Assembly (NCBI RefSeq): GCF_030867095.1 | Contig: NC_081832.1 | Location: forward strand, 41,053,756-41,117,755 | Length of the DNA stretch: 64,000 bases | Direction of reading: 5' to 3' | DNA from: Alligator mississippiensis | Taxonomy: Eukaryota > Chordata > Crocodylia > Alligatoridae | In this document: in pieces, positions 12,262-23,406 of the stretch | Layout of the letters: each line of letters starts with the position of its first letter | Position numbering within the stretch: position 1 is the first letter of the stretch | Made by a program: the position numbers and the translations under genes | The notes under the pieces: model-generated | What the model saw: the letters and a program-made list of their open reading frames with translations, nothing else | Told to the model about the DNA's origin: nothing | The model's database searches: none

Positions 12262-12732
12262 ACCTAGATCTTTCTTAAGCCCTATAATGTCTACAGATTA
12301 GGCATTCCCTAATCTATCTCATTTGCAGGTCTACATACAAAATATCGTAGGAATAAGATATTGGGTGGGGGTGGAGAGGGAGGATGATGACAGTGCTCTA
12401 GTAACCTTCCCATTTTACCTGATAACCCAGTGATTAAAATACTCTTAACTATAAATTGCACCAACGGCATTCGCAAATGTTCATGACAATACATCCCAGA
12501 AGAGACACCAGTTATATATAACCTTACCTGAGTGACTGGCTAGTATGAGGGAAACCCCCATAGTATGTCTCAGAACCCATCAGAAACCTCTAATTCTGAT
12601 GTTGCATTCTGGCAAGGTTTTACTTAAGACTCTGTTTGCCTGAAGTTCTGAGCTTCTACCACTGCTTGGATTAGTCCACTGTTCTAGGGTCACCATTAGT
12701 GGGATGGGTGTATTGGCAGTTACTTGAAAAAA

Positions 12733-13071
12733 ATGAGAAGGTACTCATTTGTACTGTAACTGGTGGGCTTTGAGATGTGTATATACATTTTCTATGACTT
12801 GTCCTCTCCCTTAGGCACTTTACACCTCAGATTCTGTAGGTAACCAAAAACTGAGATACAGCTAATGTCTTTTGGTGTGGTCACACAGCATGAGGTCTGT
12901 CTGGTTCATGCATACCCTACAGACACTACTCACTTCCGGCCAATACAGACACTACTCACTTCTGGCCAAAAGTTGTAGAACTGGGCTGAATGGGGCATAC
13001 CGTGCACCAAAAGGGTGAGGATGACATAACTCCAAGAAAATTAGTTACTGTTCAAATACATACTTCTCATT
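12733..13071. mobile_element. Short TIR element, family not assigned
   Basis: The left end (AATGAGAAGGTACTCATTTG, continuing TACTGTAACT) is the approximate inverse of the right end (AGTTACTGTTCAAATACATA, continuing CTTCTCATT), giving TIRs of about 30 bp. The interior contains a 25-bp tandem duplication at about 12917-12967 (ACAGACACTACTCACTTC twice). No coding content. Confidence 0.45.
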
Positions 13072-13235
13072 TCTGAAAACCATAAGACAGCGGTGCTCAA
13101 GCTTCTAGCCCCACAGGCCAGATGAGTTGCACAGGTCTGTAGACCAGAACCTGCAGGCAGGATTGGTCTGTGGGTTGGGTCAATGTCGTTGGGTGCGGGG
13201 TCAATGTGCAGAGTCAGTCTGTGGATATGATCCAG

Positions 13236-14128
13236 TTGCAGAGCCAAGTTCGCTGATGACACCAAACTTTGGGGTAAAGCATCCACACCTAAGGACAGGA
13301 GGGCAATCCAGGCTGACCTTGACAGGCTCAGGAAATGGGCAGATGAGAACATGATGGTGTTTAACACCAAAAAATGTAAGGTTCTCCACCTTGGGAAGAA
13401 AAACCCGCAGCATGCTTATAGGCTTGGCAGTGCTATGCTGGCTAGCACTATGGACGAAAGGGACCGAAAGGGACTTGGGGGTCATGATTGACCACAAGAT
13501 GAACATGAACCTTCAGTGTGATGCTGCAGCTAATAAAGTGAGCAAAACGCTGGCTTGCATCCATAAATGCTTCTCAAGCAAATCTCAGGACAACATTCTC
13601 CCATTGTACTCGGCTTTGGTGAGGCCGCAGCTGAAGTACTGCATCCAGTTTTGGGCTCCACAATTCAAAAAGGATGTGAAGCAGCTTGAGAGAGCGCAGA
13701 GGAGAGCCACGTGCATGATCAAAGGTCAGGAAAACAGACCTTATGATGAGAGGCTGAGAGCTATGGGACTCTTAAGCCTGGAAAAGTGCAGACTTAGGAG
13801 TGATCTGGTGGCCACCTATAAATTTATCAGGGGTGTTCACCAGAGCACCCCAAGGGATGACAAGATCGAACAGTCACAAACTCCTCCATGACCGTTTCAG
13901 GCTGGACATAAGGAAGAATCTCTTTACTGTCTGAGCCCCCAAGGTTTGGAATAGACTGCTGCTGGAGGTGGTTCAAGTACCTACTTTGAATGCCTTCAAG
14001 AGACATTTGGATGTTTATCTTGCTGGGATCCTATGACCCCATCTGACTTCCTGCCCCTGGGAGGAAGATCAAAGATCAAAGATCTTCTGAGGTCCCTTCC
14101 AGCCCTAATGTCTATGAAATCTATGAAA
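13236..14128 (+). mobile_element. CR1 LINE, 3' end of ORF2 plus tail
   Basis: Starting at AAGTTCGCTGATGACACCAA (the FADDT reverse-transcriptase box), the sequence translates through the C-terminal part of CR1 ORF2. It shows the cysteine-free thumb region typical of CR1 (peptides such as [23 protein letters not shown] and VQFW-like CIQFWAP, then RAQRRATCMIKG). It then continues into the 3' UTR and ends in CTATGAAATCTATGAAA. Frames are broken near 13220-13400 and after 13891. The DNA just left of it (13089-13235) starts CAGCGGTGCTCAAGCTTC, which looks like a hAT end, so the CR1 may sit inside an older hAT element. Confidence 0.85.
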
Positions 14129-14129
14129 T

Positions 14130-15049
14130 ACTGCACAGCTGCCCAGTTCCATGCATCAGATACAGCTATGACCCAACTCCACATGTTGACCTAATTCTGT
14201 ACTCTGGATCCAGCTGTGGAATGACCCCCATATGCTAGCATGATGTGGCACATAGGGTCATGTCATTCAGTACACAGGGATCCCCAGGGGTCTGAAAATT
14301 TGGAACCCTTGGCAATTAATGCTGCCAGTTCTCCCCTTGTCACAGAGACTTGGTGGGTCAGCTCTTACAATTGGATCATCAACACTGAGAGGTACACTTT
14401 TGCAGGAAGAGGAAAAGGTGGAGCCTAGGGCTATATTATTCAGTTTAAGATTGAAGCAAATATGTTTCTTGAAATGTGTATTAACTTGCTGTATTATATA
14501 TTATGTATAAAAACACAGCACATTAGGCAAAAATAATCATTTCATTAGTCCTGTTGTCACTGGTGCCAGTAGGTGTGATGTGTCCCATAGCTCTTTCCAA
14601 AAGCTTCTGCCTGCTTCCTTGTGCTTTCCTGCCATGCCTTGATATTAAACAATGGAAAGGAAGTTGAATGTTGGAACAAAAGGAAACAACATTCTTATGA
14701 CGGGGAGTATGTCCTCTTCATAGGGCTCCACCTCCCCTGCACCCTGCCTATGCCACATCTGCTGGGTTGGACTTATGACCTTTCCAGCAGGCCCAAGTTT
14801 TGACCAGTGGCTCACTTGGTTGTTCAACACTTGTTTAGCCCCTTTCAAATCATGAACTCCTCAGGGCTCAGTTAATTCTTGTTTACACACCTCCAATTCC
14901 TATGCATGCCTCCTATACGCGCCCTTAGTCAAAAGGGGTACTTGTTTATGGCTGCTCCCCACAAGAGTCCAGCATCAACCGCTTAATCCCTGTGCGCTCT
15001 TAAGTGAAGGATTTTTCATCTATCAATGAATTCCCATTCATGTCTTACC
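14130..15049. other. 0.9 kb non-coding stretch beside the gypsy-type 3' LTR
   Basis: No gene recognised. The right part probably still belongs to the 3' LTR of the element that ends at 15726, but its outer border could not be fixed. The words AGGTGTGAT near 14570 resemble the end of the 5' LTR near 25240, which would put the border near 14553. The similarity is too short to rely on. Confidence 0.35.
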
Positions 15050-15726
15050 AATTACACATTTACTGTCCTTTGGACTTATCAAATCCATGCCTTCCCTGGA
15101 AGTATCCTTTTTGACAGGCACCACTATCACCAGCCTGTCGGCTTCATCCAGTAGCCCCCCAAGAAGCTTCACAGCTGCTGCAAGCATGAAGAGGCTTACC
15201 CCAATGTCCTGATCCTGGCACCTGTGAGTTGAGTGACTGATTCTTCTCTGCCAGTTACTGTTCACCAGCTCACTCCAACTACCCCAGGCTTGCTCTGGGC
15301 CAGGACCCAGGTTCATCTTGCTCCCAGTCCTTCTCTGTGCCTGCACACAGAAATGTACCCCTCTTCTCCAAGAGACTATGCACTCCCCTCTCTGGGGGTT
15401 ATGGTTCTCAGCCCTCTCACTTTTTGGACTGCCGTGTTTCTTGGGGCCCAGTCACATCTAGCTCCCCAGCCACATGATTACCAACAGCTGGGGATTGCTG
15501 GAAGCTGGGGCTTGCTGGCACTTCTGGGTTCACTCCTGGATAAGCTGGTCAGTGGCAGTGGGAACCTGGCATGGCTCCTGGCTGAATCAGGTAGGGACCT
15601 AGTTGCTCCCAGGTGTTGGGGCTGGCTCCCAGCTGCACTCAGATGGGCCCACTGGCAACCATGGAGGCCCCAGTTATACATGGGGTCCTGCTCATAACAG
15701 GAGCTGAGAAGAGGTTCCCTGTTACA
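15050..15726 (-). repeat. 3' LTR of the gypsy-type element (outer border uncertain)
   Basis: On the minus strand the sequence starts TGTAACAGGG two bases after a polypurine tract (15729-15741), where a 3' LTR must begin. It runs left as G/C-moderate non-coding DNA. I could not find a full-length partner: beside the primer-binding site at 25208 only a short LTR end seems to remain. Confidence 0.55.
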
Positions 15727-15728
15727 TA

Positions 15729-15741
15729 CCCCTCCCCTTTT
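15729..15741 (-). other. Polypurine tract (plus-strand primer site)
   Basis: The minus strand reads AAAAGGGGAGGGG followed by TA and TGTAAC. It lies directly downstream of the RNase H-region stop codons, the expected place for the primer of plus-strand DNA synthesis in an LTR retrotransposon. Confidence 0.75.
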
Positions 15742-15750
15742 GATAGTCTG

Positions 15751-16335
15751 TCACAGTTCCTTACATCTAGTTTTTTTCACCCCATGTGATACGTGCTTCA
15801 GTTGGTATTTGTCCATTCCCTCCACCTGGTGATTGTTGTTCTTGCAGCTTCTTGACAAGAAATCTGCCATTACATTTTGCTTCCCCGGTTGGTGCTGTAC
15901 AGAAAAATAAAAAGGTCGTAGGGCCAAGGCCCACTGCAATATCTAGGTGTTATCTTTTTTTTATGGATTGTAGCCATTTCAAGGGAGCATGGTCTGTAAC
16001 CAGAACAAACTTCCTTCCTAGTAGATGGTAACAAAAAAGTCTAATGCTCCATTTTATGACGAAGCATTCACATTCAGTTGTAGAATACCTTGTCTCTGGG
16101 CCTAGCAATTTTTCAGCTTGCACATGCAATTGGTCGTTTTTTGCCCTCTACCTGCAGTTTCAGCACCATTGGATAGCACCCTAATGCTATCCCTAAAGCA
16201 TCAGTTTGTAAAGTGAAGGTCCTATTAAAGTCCAGGGTATAGAGTTACTGGGCTCTGACATAATACCTCCTTTAGCTGTTCAAAAGCAGTGAGGGATCTT
16301 GGAGACCACTGGAGGACTCACCTTTTCTGATCCTT
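15751..16335 (-). pseudogene. RNase H domain of gypsy-type Pol (decayed)
   Basis: The minus strand carries the LQTDA-type first aspartate motif (about 16230) and, near the C-terminus, VQHQPGKQNVMADFLSRS (15939-15870), the conserved end of gypsy RNase H domains. Between them several stops and frameshifts interrupt the frame. It follows the reverse transcriptase directly and is followed by the polypurine tract. In the live element it would degrade the RNA strand during reverse transcription. Confidence 0.8.
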
Positions 16336-16370
16336 GATCAGTTCGATCGGGGTGCTGAAATTTCTGAAAA

Positions 16371-17180
16371 CTATGGGATGAACTTTCTGTAGTAATTAGT
16401 AAGGCCCAGGAAGGATCTCAGCTGCTTTTTATTTGAGGATGGTCTATAAAACTTAATGGCCTCTATCTTGTCTGCCAGGGGTTTGACCTGGCCCTGCCCC
16501 ACTAAAAAACCCAGATATTTGGATTCCTCATTCCCCAGAGAAATTTTTTCGGGGTTTGCTGTTAATCCCATGAGCCTGAGTCCTAAAAGGACCACCCACC
16601 AAGATGGTCCTCCCATTGCTCTGAAAACATGATGATGTCATCTATGTAGGTCACTGCGTAGGTCACTGCATGATGTGGTGCTAACAGCTGGTCCATCAAC
16701 CTCTGAAAAGAGGCAGCCACTGCATGTAATCCAGAAGGCATCCATGTAAAGTGAAATTACCCCCACAGGGTCCCAAAAGCCATTTTCTCCTTATCTTTCT
16801 TGGTCTTGGGAATCTGCCAGTACCCCTTTGTTAAGTCCAATATAGATATGAATTGTGCCTGGCCAATCTTTTCTAGCATTTCCTTAATATGGGGCACAGG
16901 GAAAGCATCAAAAACAGATATTGTATTGACTTTCCTAAAATCAATCCACAACCTTATAGTCTCATCTGGCTTTGGTACTACCACCATAGGACTCCTCCAC
17001 AGGCTGTATGATTCTTCAGTGATGCTCCTTCTTTTAATCTGCTCTAATCAGTCTGTATGGTCCCATAAAGCCCATATAAATGCCTCAGTAGCTGCCTCCA
17101 ATGTTCCCTCACTATGCGTCCCTTGGGTGTCAGTATTTGATGCTTTACATTTCAGGCTTTCCCTGGCTCCTTCATAAAGA
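16371..17180 (-). pseudogene. Reverse transcriptase domain of gypsy-type Pol (decayed)
   Basis: Recognisable gypsy RT blocks in order on the minus strand: VKHQILTPKG (pre-RT segment, about 17110); MVVVPKPDETIRLWIDFRKVN (16987-16925); FISILDLTKGYWQI (catalytic Asp, about 16855); the second catalytic motif YIDD at 16637-16648; and YLGFLVGQG (about 16510). Stops lie in the pre-RT segment and after FGTLWG. A 12-bp tandem duplication (16646-16669) adds four residues just before YIDD. The domain lies downstream of the integrase, the reverse of the usual gypsy order. The copy is non-functional. Confidence 0.9.
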
Positions 17181-17182
17181 CA

Positions 17183-17862
17183 TCAGGGAACTTCTCGACC
17201 ATGTAACCTGTCCAATTGGCTGTCAATGGTGGGTGGCTCTACTCCCTTACTTTGCCTCTCAGTTATCCCTTCAGGCCCTAATTCACTATCACCCAAACCG
17301 GGGTTCATAAGTAGCCCTTCCTCTTCCCTCCACTTTTTTGGTACACCTGGAGCCTGTTGCAGTGACCTCATTATTCTGCTTCGTAGTTGATGGAATCTAT
17401 TCTCCTTGTTATCATAAATAGGCCTTGCCACCAGGATAAAAGTTTGTTACCATTGTCAGGGAGAATCACCAAGACCCAGTCTCCAGTTTGAAATGTCCAC
17501 TCCCTAGCTTTCTTGTCATAATATTCTTTTTGGTGCCCCTGAGCTCTTCCCATGCTGTCCCTTGCAATCTGGCATACCTGGTCCAATTGCTCCTTCAGTT
17601 CTATAGCCTGTCTCAGTGGCCACCATTCTATTGGATCTGGCTCCTGCCAACCATCACTTATTATGTCCAGGAGCTCCCAGGGCTGGTACCCATATACCAG
17701 CTCAAACAGGGAGCAACCCATGGAGGCTTGGGGTACCTCTTGCACTGCAAAAAGTAGAGCAGGTTTTCCTAAATCCCACTTTCTGGGGTCACCTTGTATA
17801 TAGGCCTTGATCACCCCTTCAAGGTGTGGTTAAAGCGCTCCACTAACCCATCCATTTGTGCA
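17183..17862 (-). pseudogene. Integrase C-terminal part and linker to RT (decayed)
   Basis: The minus strand gives DGLVERFNHTLKG (the catalytic Glu region, about 17850-17815), then a one-base frameshift. A long frame to 17371 follows, with PQASMGCSLFELVYGYQPW, the hallmark region after the third catalytic residue, and GDWVLVILPDNGNKLLSWWQG, a GPY/F-type DNA-binding tail. A second frame (to 17183) forms an acidic linker that leads straight into the RT. It is the continuation of the integrase core at 19701-20180, separated from it by the CR1 at 17864-19700. Confidence 0.85.
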
Positions 17863-17863
17863 T

Positions 17864-19700
17864 TCATAGATTCATAGACATTCAGGCTGGAAGGGACCTT
17901 GGAAGATCATCGAGTCCAGCCCCCTGCCCCAGGGGCAGGGAGTCAGCAGGGATTATAGGATCCCAGCAAGATAAACATCCAAATATCTCTTGAAGGCATT
18001 CAAAGTGGGTGTTTGAACCACCTCTGGTGGCAGTATATTCCAAACCTTGGGGGCTCGGACAGTAAAGTAGTTCTTCCTTATGTCCAGTCTGAATCGGTCT
18101 TGGCGGAGTTTGTGACTGTTTGATCTTGTCATCCCTTGGGGCGCTCTGGTGAACAGACGTTCCCCCAGATCCTGGTGAACACCCCTGATAAACTTATAGG
18201 TGGCCACCAGATCACCCCTGAGCCTGCGCTTTTCCAGGCTGAAGAGTCCCATAGCTCTCAGCCTCTCATCATAAGATCTGTTTTCCTGACCTCTGATCAT
18301 GTGCGTGGCTCTTCTCTGGACTCTCTCAAGCTTCTCCACATCCTTTTTGAATTATGGAGCCCAAAACTGGATGCAGTACTTCAGCTGTGGCCTCACCAAG
18401 GCCAAGTACAATGAGAAAATGACGTCCTGGGATTTGCTTGAGAATCATCTATGGATGCTTGCTTTACTAGCCACAGCATCACACTGAACGCTCATGTTCA
18501 TCTTGTGGTCAATCATGACACCCAAGTCCCTTTTATCTGTAGTGCTAGCCAGTGTAGCACTGCCGAGCCTATAAGGATGCTGCAGGTTTTTCCTCCCAAG
18601 GTGGAGAACCTTGCATTTTTCTGTGTTAAACACCATCGGGTTCTCATCTGCCCATTTCATGAGCCTGTCAAGATCTACCTGGATCACCCTCCTGTCCTCA
18701 GGTGTGGATGCTTTACCACAGAGTTTGGTGTCATCGGCAAACTTAGCCAGTCCGCTTCTGACACCATCATTGATGAGGATGTTAAAAAGTATAGGCCCTA
18801 GGACAGAGCCTTGAGTGACCCCACTGGTCACAGCGCACCACAATGAGTGACTTTTGTCAACCACCCCCCTCTGGGTCCTACTGCGGAGCCAATTCCCCAG
18901 CCAGCAGATCGCGGTGTGGTCAAGGCTGTAGTTAGCCAGGTTTGTCAAGAGGTGCTCTTGACATAACAGATCAAACGCTTTTTTAAAGTCAATATATGAC
19001 ATCAATCTCTTCCCCCTTGTCCAGGTGATAGGTCACCTGGTTGTAAAAGGAAATGAGATTGGTCAAGCAAGACCTACCCGCAACAAATCTTTGCTGGGTA
19101 TCCCTCAGGATATTGCCATCAGCTAGTCTGTTAAGGATGGCCTCTTTGATAATCTTTTCCAAGACCTTCCCTAGGATAGAGGTCAGGCTGATGGGCCTAT
19201 AGTTTGCTGGATCCACTTTCCTCCCCTTCTTGAGGATAGGCACCACATTGGCCTTCTTTCAGTCTTCGGGCACTTCACCAGAGTGCCAGGAGTTCTCAAA
19301 GATCCGTGCCAGGGGCTGAGCTATGATGCTTACCAGCTCCTTGAGTACCCTTGGGTGTATACCATCAGGGCTGGCTGAGTTGAAGGTATCCAGCCTGTCA
19401 AGGTGTTCCTTCAGGAGGTCAGCTTCAATGGAGGGTAAGGAGTTTCCCTCCCCTGGGCCTCCCTGACCCACAGTGGGCAGTGGGGTATCCCATGGGACTG
19501 GTGAAAAATTGACACACAATACCCATTAAACAAGTTTGCTTTTTCATGGGCATCAGTTGTCAGTTGTCCCATCTGGTTTAGCAGGGATTCAACGTTGCCC
19601 TTCATTTTCCTCCGGCTCCCCACATATCTAAAAAAGGACTTTTTATTGTCCCTGATATTTGTAGCTAGATGGAGTTCCATCGCAGCCTTGGCTTTCCTGG
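17864..19700 (-). mobile_element. CR1 LINE, 5'-truncated, inserted in the integrase
   Basis: Read on the minus strand this is 1.84 kb of CR1 ORF2 plus tail. It begins around KAKAAMELHLATNI and continues through HPRVLKELV, VVPILKKGRKVDPANYRPISLT, YIDFKKAFD (motif A), VTSGVTQGSVLGPILFNI, KFADDTKL (FADD box intact, about 18735), and SALVR-type thumb peptides. It ends in the tail complementary to CATAGATTCATAGACATTC. The frame is broken at least three times (near 19255, 19000 and 18400). The gypsy coding sequence resumes on both sides in register with essentially no target duplication. Confidence 0.92.
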
Positions 19701-20180
19701 TTTGGTACACTGGAGTGCAAAGTTGTTTGATCTTTAAAGTTTCACATACTCCCTTTAATATACCTGAAATAAAATTTGTTCCTTGATCCATCAGGATCTC
19801 CTGGGGTATCCCCACCCAGGAAACCCACTTGATCAGTTCCTCTGCTACCTTGGGTGCAGTAATGGATCTCATTGGGACAGCCTCAGGATATCCTGTGGCA
19901 TAATATAGGATGATGAGGATATACTGGTGTCTGGCACTCCTTTTTGGGGAAGGGATGGCAATGTCTAGTGCTTCCCTATAAAAGGACTTTTCCACAATCA
20001 ACATAGTCCTCAAGAGTGCTCTCATGGGCATTATGTCAGAGACCTTCTGGCACTCTGGCCACCCCTGGCAAAACCCTTCCACCTGCTTGTGTAATCCTGG
20101 CCAATAAACCCATTGGGTCAGAATAACCTTGGTCTTATCTTTTCCTAGATAACTACCCAAAGGAAATGTGTGGGCAATTC
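19701..20180 (-). pseudogene. Integrase zinc-binding end and catalytic core (decayed)
   Basis: From high to low coordinates the minus strand encodes the end of an HHCC domain (LGKDKTKVILTQWVYWPGLH, then FCQGWPECQK). The core follows with LDIAIPSP (first Asp), YYATGYPEAVPM, and LMDQGTNFIS (second Asp, about 19780). The second His and one Cys of the zinc site look replaced (SYLG and GWPEC where GHLG and SCPEC are usual). The core stops at CTPVYQ, where the minus-strand CR1 enters. On the other side it is cut at 20180 by the plus-strand CR1. Integrase would insert the DNA copy into the host chromosome. Confidence 0.88.
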
Positions 20181-22483
20181 CTCATGAAGCAGATCACCAA
20201 GGAATCCATTTCTAAGCACTTGGTGGAAAAAAGATGATTAGGAACAGTCAGCATGGATTCACCAAGGGCAAGTCATGCCTGACCAACTTGAATTACTTCT
20301 ATGATGAGATGACTGGCTCTGTGGATGTAAGGAGACCAGTGGATATGGTGTACCTTGATTTTAGCAAGGGTTTTGATACGGTCTCCCACAACATTCTCCC
20401 AGGCAAGCTAAGAAAGTATGGGCTAGATGAATGAACTGTAAGGTGGATAGAAAAGTGGCTGAATCATTGGGCTCAGAGAGTAGTATTCAATGGCTCAATG
20501 TCTAGTTGGCAGCTGGTATCAAGTGGAGTGCCCCAGGGGTTGGTCCTGGGACTGGCTTTGTTCAATGTCTTAATCAGCCACTTGGAATATGGCATAAAGT
20601 GCACCCTCAGCAAGTTTGCAGATGCCAGCAAGCTAGGGGGAGTAGTAGATAGGAGGGTAGGGATAGGATTCAGAGTGACCTAGATAAATTGGAGGATTGG
20701 ACCAACAGAAATTTTATGAGGTTAAGCAATGACAAATGCAAAATCTTGCACTTAAGATAGAACAACCCCATGCACCAGTGCTGGCACTGGATTTGGACCC
20801 AGCCCCTATACCTTTGTTCCAAGCGAGCACAACCCTTAGACTGACCACAACACCTGCCAGTTGATAATAGGTGAGTTTATTCATACAAAATGATAACAAA
20901 AAAGCAACAATACAAACAATCAAACAGTTCTATACCTACCAATCCTAGGGCTGTCATCAGAACCAAAGTGCATCTGGTCAGGATGCAGGCTCCACTCTGA
21001 GGCTTTCTCTGAGGTGTCAGCAGTCCGGAGGTGGGATGCCAAGGCCCACAGCCCCTCTCCACTGGGTTGCATGCGATGGGACGCTGGTGTGTGCCCTCTG
21101 TCCATGGTGGCCTTGGGCACCCTTCCCAGGGGATGGGGGTGGGGACCCCTCTCAAGGAACAAGACAGGGAGGAACAGGGAGGAAGAGAAAGAGGGATGAG
21201 AAAGAATGGGGAGGGATGGACAAAAGGACAAGGAGAGACCCTTTGTTAATCTCAAGTCTCTGCTTTTATATTCTCCTTCCCTCTTTGATGACTCCTGATG
21301 ACTCTTCATCCATGGCTGTCTCTGGTTGGTTGTCTCTCAGTGATCACATGTCCACGTAGCCTTCTGGGCCTTCTCCTAATTTGGTCTGTTCCCCCAAAAC
21401 CTGGGCTCAGGCTCCCCCACTGCTCTGGGGCCTTGTTGCTGGTGTTACTTATGTTATGGGACAGCATGGTACATATTTCCTTGGTTCCCAGGCTATGTGT
21501 CCTTGTTTTGTTAGACAACCTGTCTGCCTTGAAGGCTATGATCTTGTGTTATGGCATGCCCCCCTGGATTATCAGGCTGTGTCCATCCATTAGCCTTGTT
21601 GTGCTAGACAGCCTGCCTGCTTCCAGGGCTATATGGAACCCAGGCTCTTACAAATCAATTAACACCTGCTGCCCATCTTGAACCCTTATAATACATATAT
21701 TTATACCCATAAGCTAATTTCCAAAAACAGATCTTTAAATGCCATTTTCAAGCTAACACCAGTACAGGCTGGGGTCTGACTGACTGGGCAGCAGCTCTAC
21801 AGAAAAGAACCTGGGTGTTACAATAAGTGGACAATAAGCTGAATATGAGCCAGCAGTGTGCCGTTGTTGCCAAGAAGGATAACAGCATACTGGGCTGCAT
21901 TGGTAGGTGTGTTGCCAGTAGGTCAAAAGAAGTGATTATCCCCCTCTATTCAGCACTGGTGAGGCCACATCTGGACTACTGTGTTCAGTTTTGGGGCCCC
22001 CCCTACAGAAAGGATGTGGACAAATTGGAGAGAGTCCAGCGGAGGGCAACAAAAATGCTGAGGGGACTGAAGGACGTGACTTATGTTGAAAGATGGAGGG
22101 AACTTGGCATATATAGTCTAGAAAAGAGGAGACCGAGAGGGGACTTAATAGCAGCCTTCAGCTACCTGAAGGGGGTTTGAAAGAAGATGGAGCTAGACTG
22201 TTCTAAGGGGCAGAAGACAGAACAAAAAGCAGTGGTCTCAAGTTGCAGCAAGGGAAGTTTCTGGTAGATATTAGGAAGAATTTTCTCACTAGGAGGGTAG
22301 TAAAACACTGGAAAAGGTTACCCAGAGAGGTGGTGGAAACTCCATCCTTGGAATTTTTCAAAACCCGGCTAGACAAAGCTTTGGATGGGATTATTTAGTT
22401 GGAGATGGTCCTGCTTTGAGCAGGGGGTTAGACTAGATGACCTCCTGAGGTCCCTTCCAACCCTAACTTTCTATGATTCTATG
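20181..22483 (+). mobile_element. CR1 LINE (second subfamily), inserted in the integrase zinc domain
   Basis: Plus-strand CR1 ORF2 with NSQHGFTKGKSCLTNL (about 20245), VYLDFSKGFDTVSH (motif A, about 20350), SSGVPQGLVLG (about 20520), KFADASKLGG (FADD box altered to FADA, about 20610) and, after the embedded [20 protein letters not shown] and the 3' tail ending CTTTCTATGATTCTATG. It is flanked by AATTC at 20176-20180 and 22484-22488, a 5-bp target duplication. It is split by the solo LTR at 20779-21758. Several stops make it inactive. Its tail differs from the CR1 at 17864-19700, so the two came from different subfamilies. Confidence 0.92.
20779..21758 (-). mobile_element. Solo LTR of an endogenous retrovirus-type element, 980 bp
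   Basis: It interrupts the CR1 exactly between two halves of a continuous CR1 phrase (AACAACCCCATGCACCAG and ACAGGCTGGGG). It begins TG and ends CA and is flanked by CCAG at 20775-20778 and 21759-21762, a 4-bp duplication as made by gamma-type retroviral integrases. On the minus strand it has a TATA-like box (AATATAAAAG, 21262-21274) and a polyadenylation signal AATAAA (20876-20881), which fixes its orientation. No internal coding sequence remains, so recombination between the two LTRs probably removed it. Confidence 0.85.
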
Positions 22484-22488
22484 AATTC

Positions 22489-22654
22489 GCAACAAAGCAG
22501 GCCTGTGTCTCTGGGGTACCAGAACTTAGGGTACCTCATCCCCCCATAACTTTTTTGCCTCGATCTGGTACAGGATGCCATGTCTTATCTTGAAATGAGG
22601 ATAGGATTGTATCAGTTCAGACCACAATACCTCCCCTCCTCTCATTTTACTATA
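22489..22654 (-). pseudogene. Integrase N-terminal segment (decayed)
   Basis: The minus strand reads GGEVLWSELIQSYPHFKIRH, then GILYQIEAKKLWGDEVP, followed in another frame by LVPQRHRPALLRI. This is the segment just before and at the start of the HHCC zinc-binding domain of gypsy integrases. It is bounded by the solo LTR at 22659 and by the CR1 at 22483, with the rest of the domain at 20180 and below. Confidence 0.7.
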
Positions 22655-22658
22655 CCTT

Positions 22659-23313
22659 TGTGGTGGGAGAAACCTCCCTAAGGTCCGTTGTCTAGCTGTA
22701 ATTTGATTGACAGACAACGCGGGTAAAGAAAGACAGCTGTTTATTTGCTCGAGCAAAGACCATAAAGCCAGCAAAAGGCAAAATGGCCCCCCCTCAAGGG
22801 TGAGACGATCTTTTATACTTCTTACAACAAAGCAAGACTATATGGTTAACAAAAAGCAATACTTGGGGCGGTGCTCTACAAATCTTTGTAACAGCATATT
22901 TCTATTAAGCTGAACTAGCACTTTTTAAAAGCTAAAAGTTAAGTAACAGTAACATTATGTTAGCAAAACCTTACACAGTAGAAGATACTTCTCAAGGACA
23001 CAACCAGTAAGATCAAAACAATGGTTTCTCTGTCTTATCTTACTTCTTGCTGTAGCTGATTTTTTTTAGCACACAGACACAGATTCACTTTTTAACTCAG
23101 AAAATGCTTGGTGCAGTTAAAATGATTACTTGACACAAGCAAAGGCCTAGCTATCATTCTGCCTTGTGGTCAGCTGCATTGCTAGGCCACAGGTCATGCC
23201 TTGTATTCAGCTGTAAAGCTAATACTTCTTAAAAATCCAAATTATTGTAAACCTAACAGTATGCTTTCAGAAAACTATTCTATTTCAGGGTAATGACAAA
23301 CCTGCGCACTACA
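22659..23313 (-). mobile_element. Second solo LTR, 655 bp
   Basis: The insert begins TGTGGTGGG and ends GCACTACA, with CCTT on both sides (22655-22658 and 23314-23317). On the minus strand it has GTATAAAAG (22810-22818) and AATAAA (22740-22745), in the correct order for an LTR in that orientation. The gypsy coding sequence continues on either side. It shows no evident similarity to the LTR at 20779-21758, so it is a different retroviral family. Confidence 0.82.
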
Positions 23314-23317
23314 CCTT

Positions 23318-23398
23318 CTTCATACACATAGTGGAAGTTAGACTCCTTGGCCTGCTCTTCCTGAAACCACTCTTCCCTGATGATGTCAGCTAAGTACA
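23318..23398 (-). pseudogene. Pol segment between protease and integrase (decayed)
   Basis: The minus strand gives AVYLADIIREEWFQEEQAKE followed by SNFHYVYEEG. It lies between the protease and the integrase zinc domain of the same gypsy-type element and is separated from them by a hAT element (23407-23779) and a solo LTR (22659-23313). The stretch is too short to assign a function and is most simply read as the spacer before integrase. Confidence 0.55.
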
Positions 23399-23406
23399 CA
23401 GCCTCT

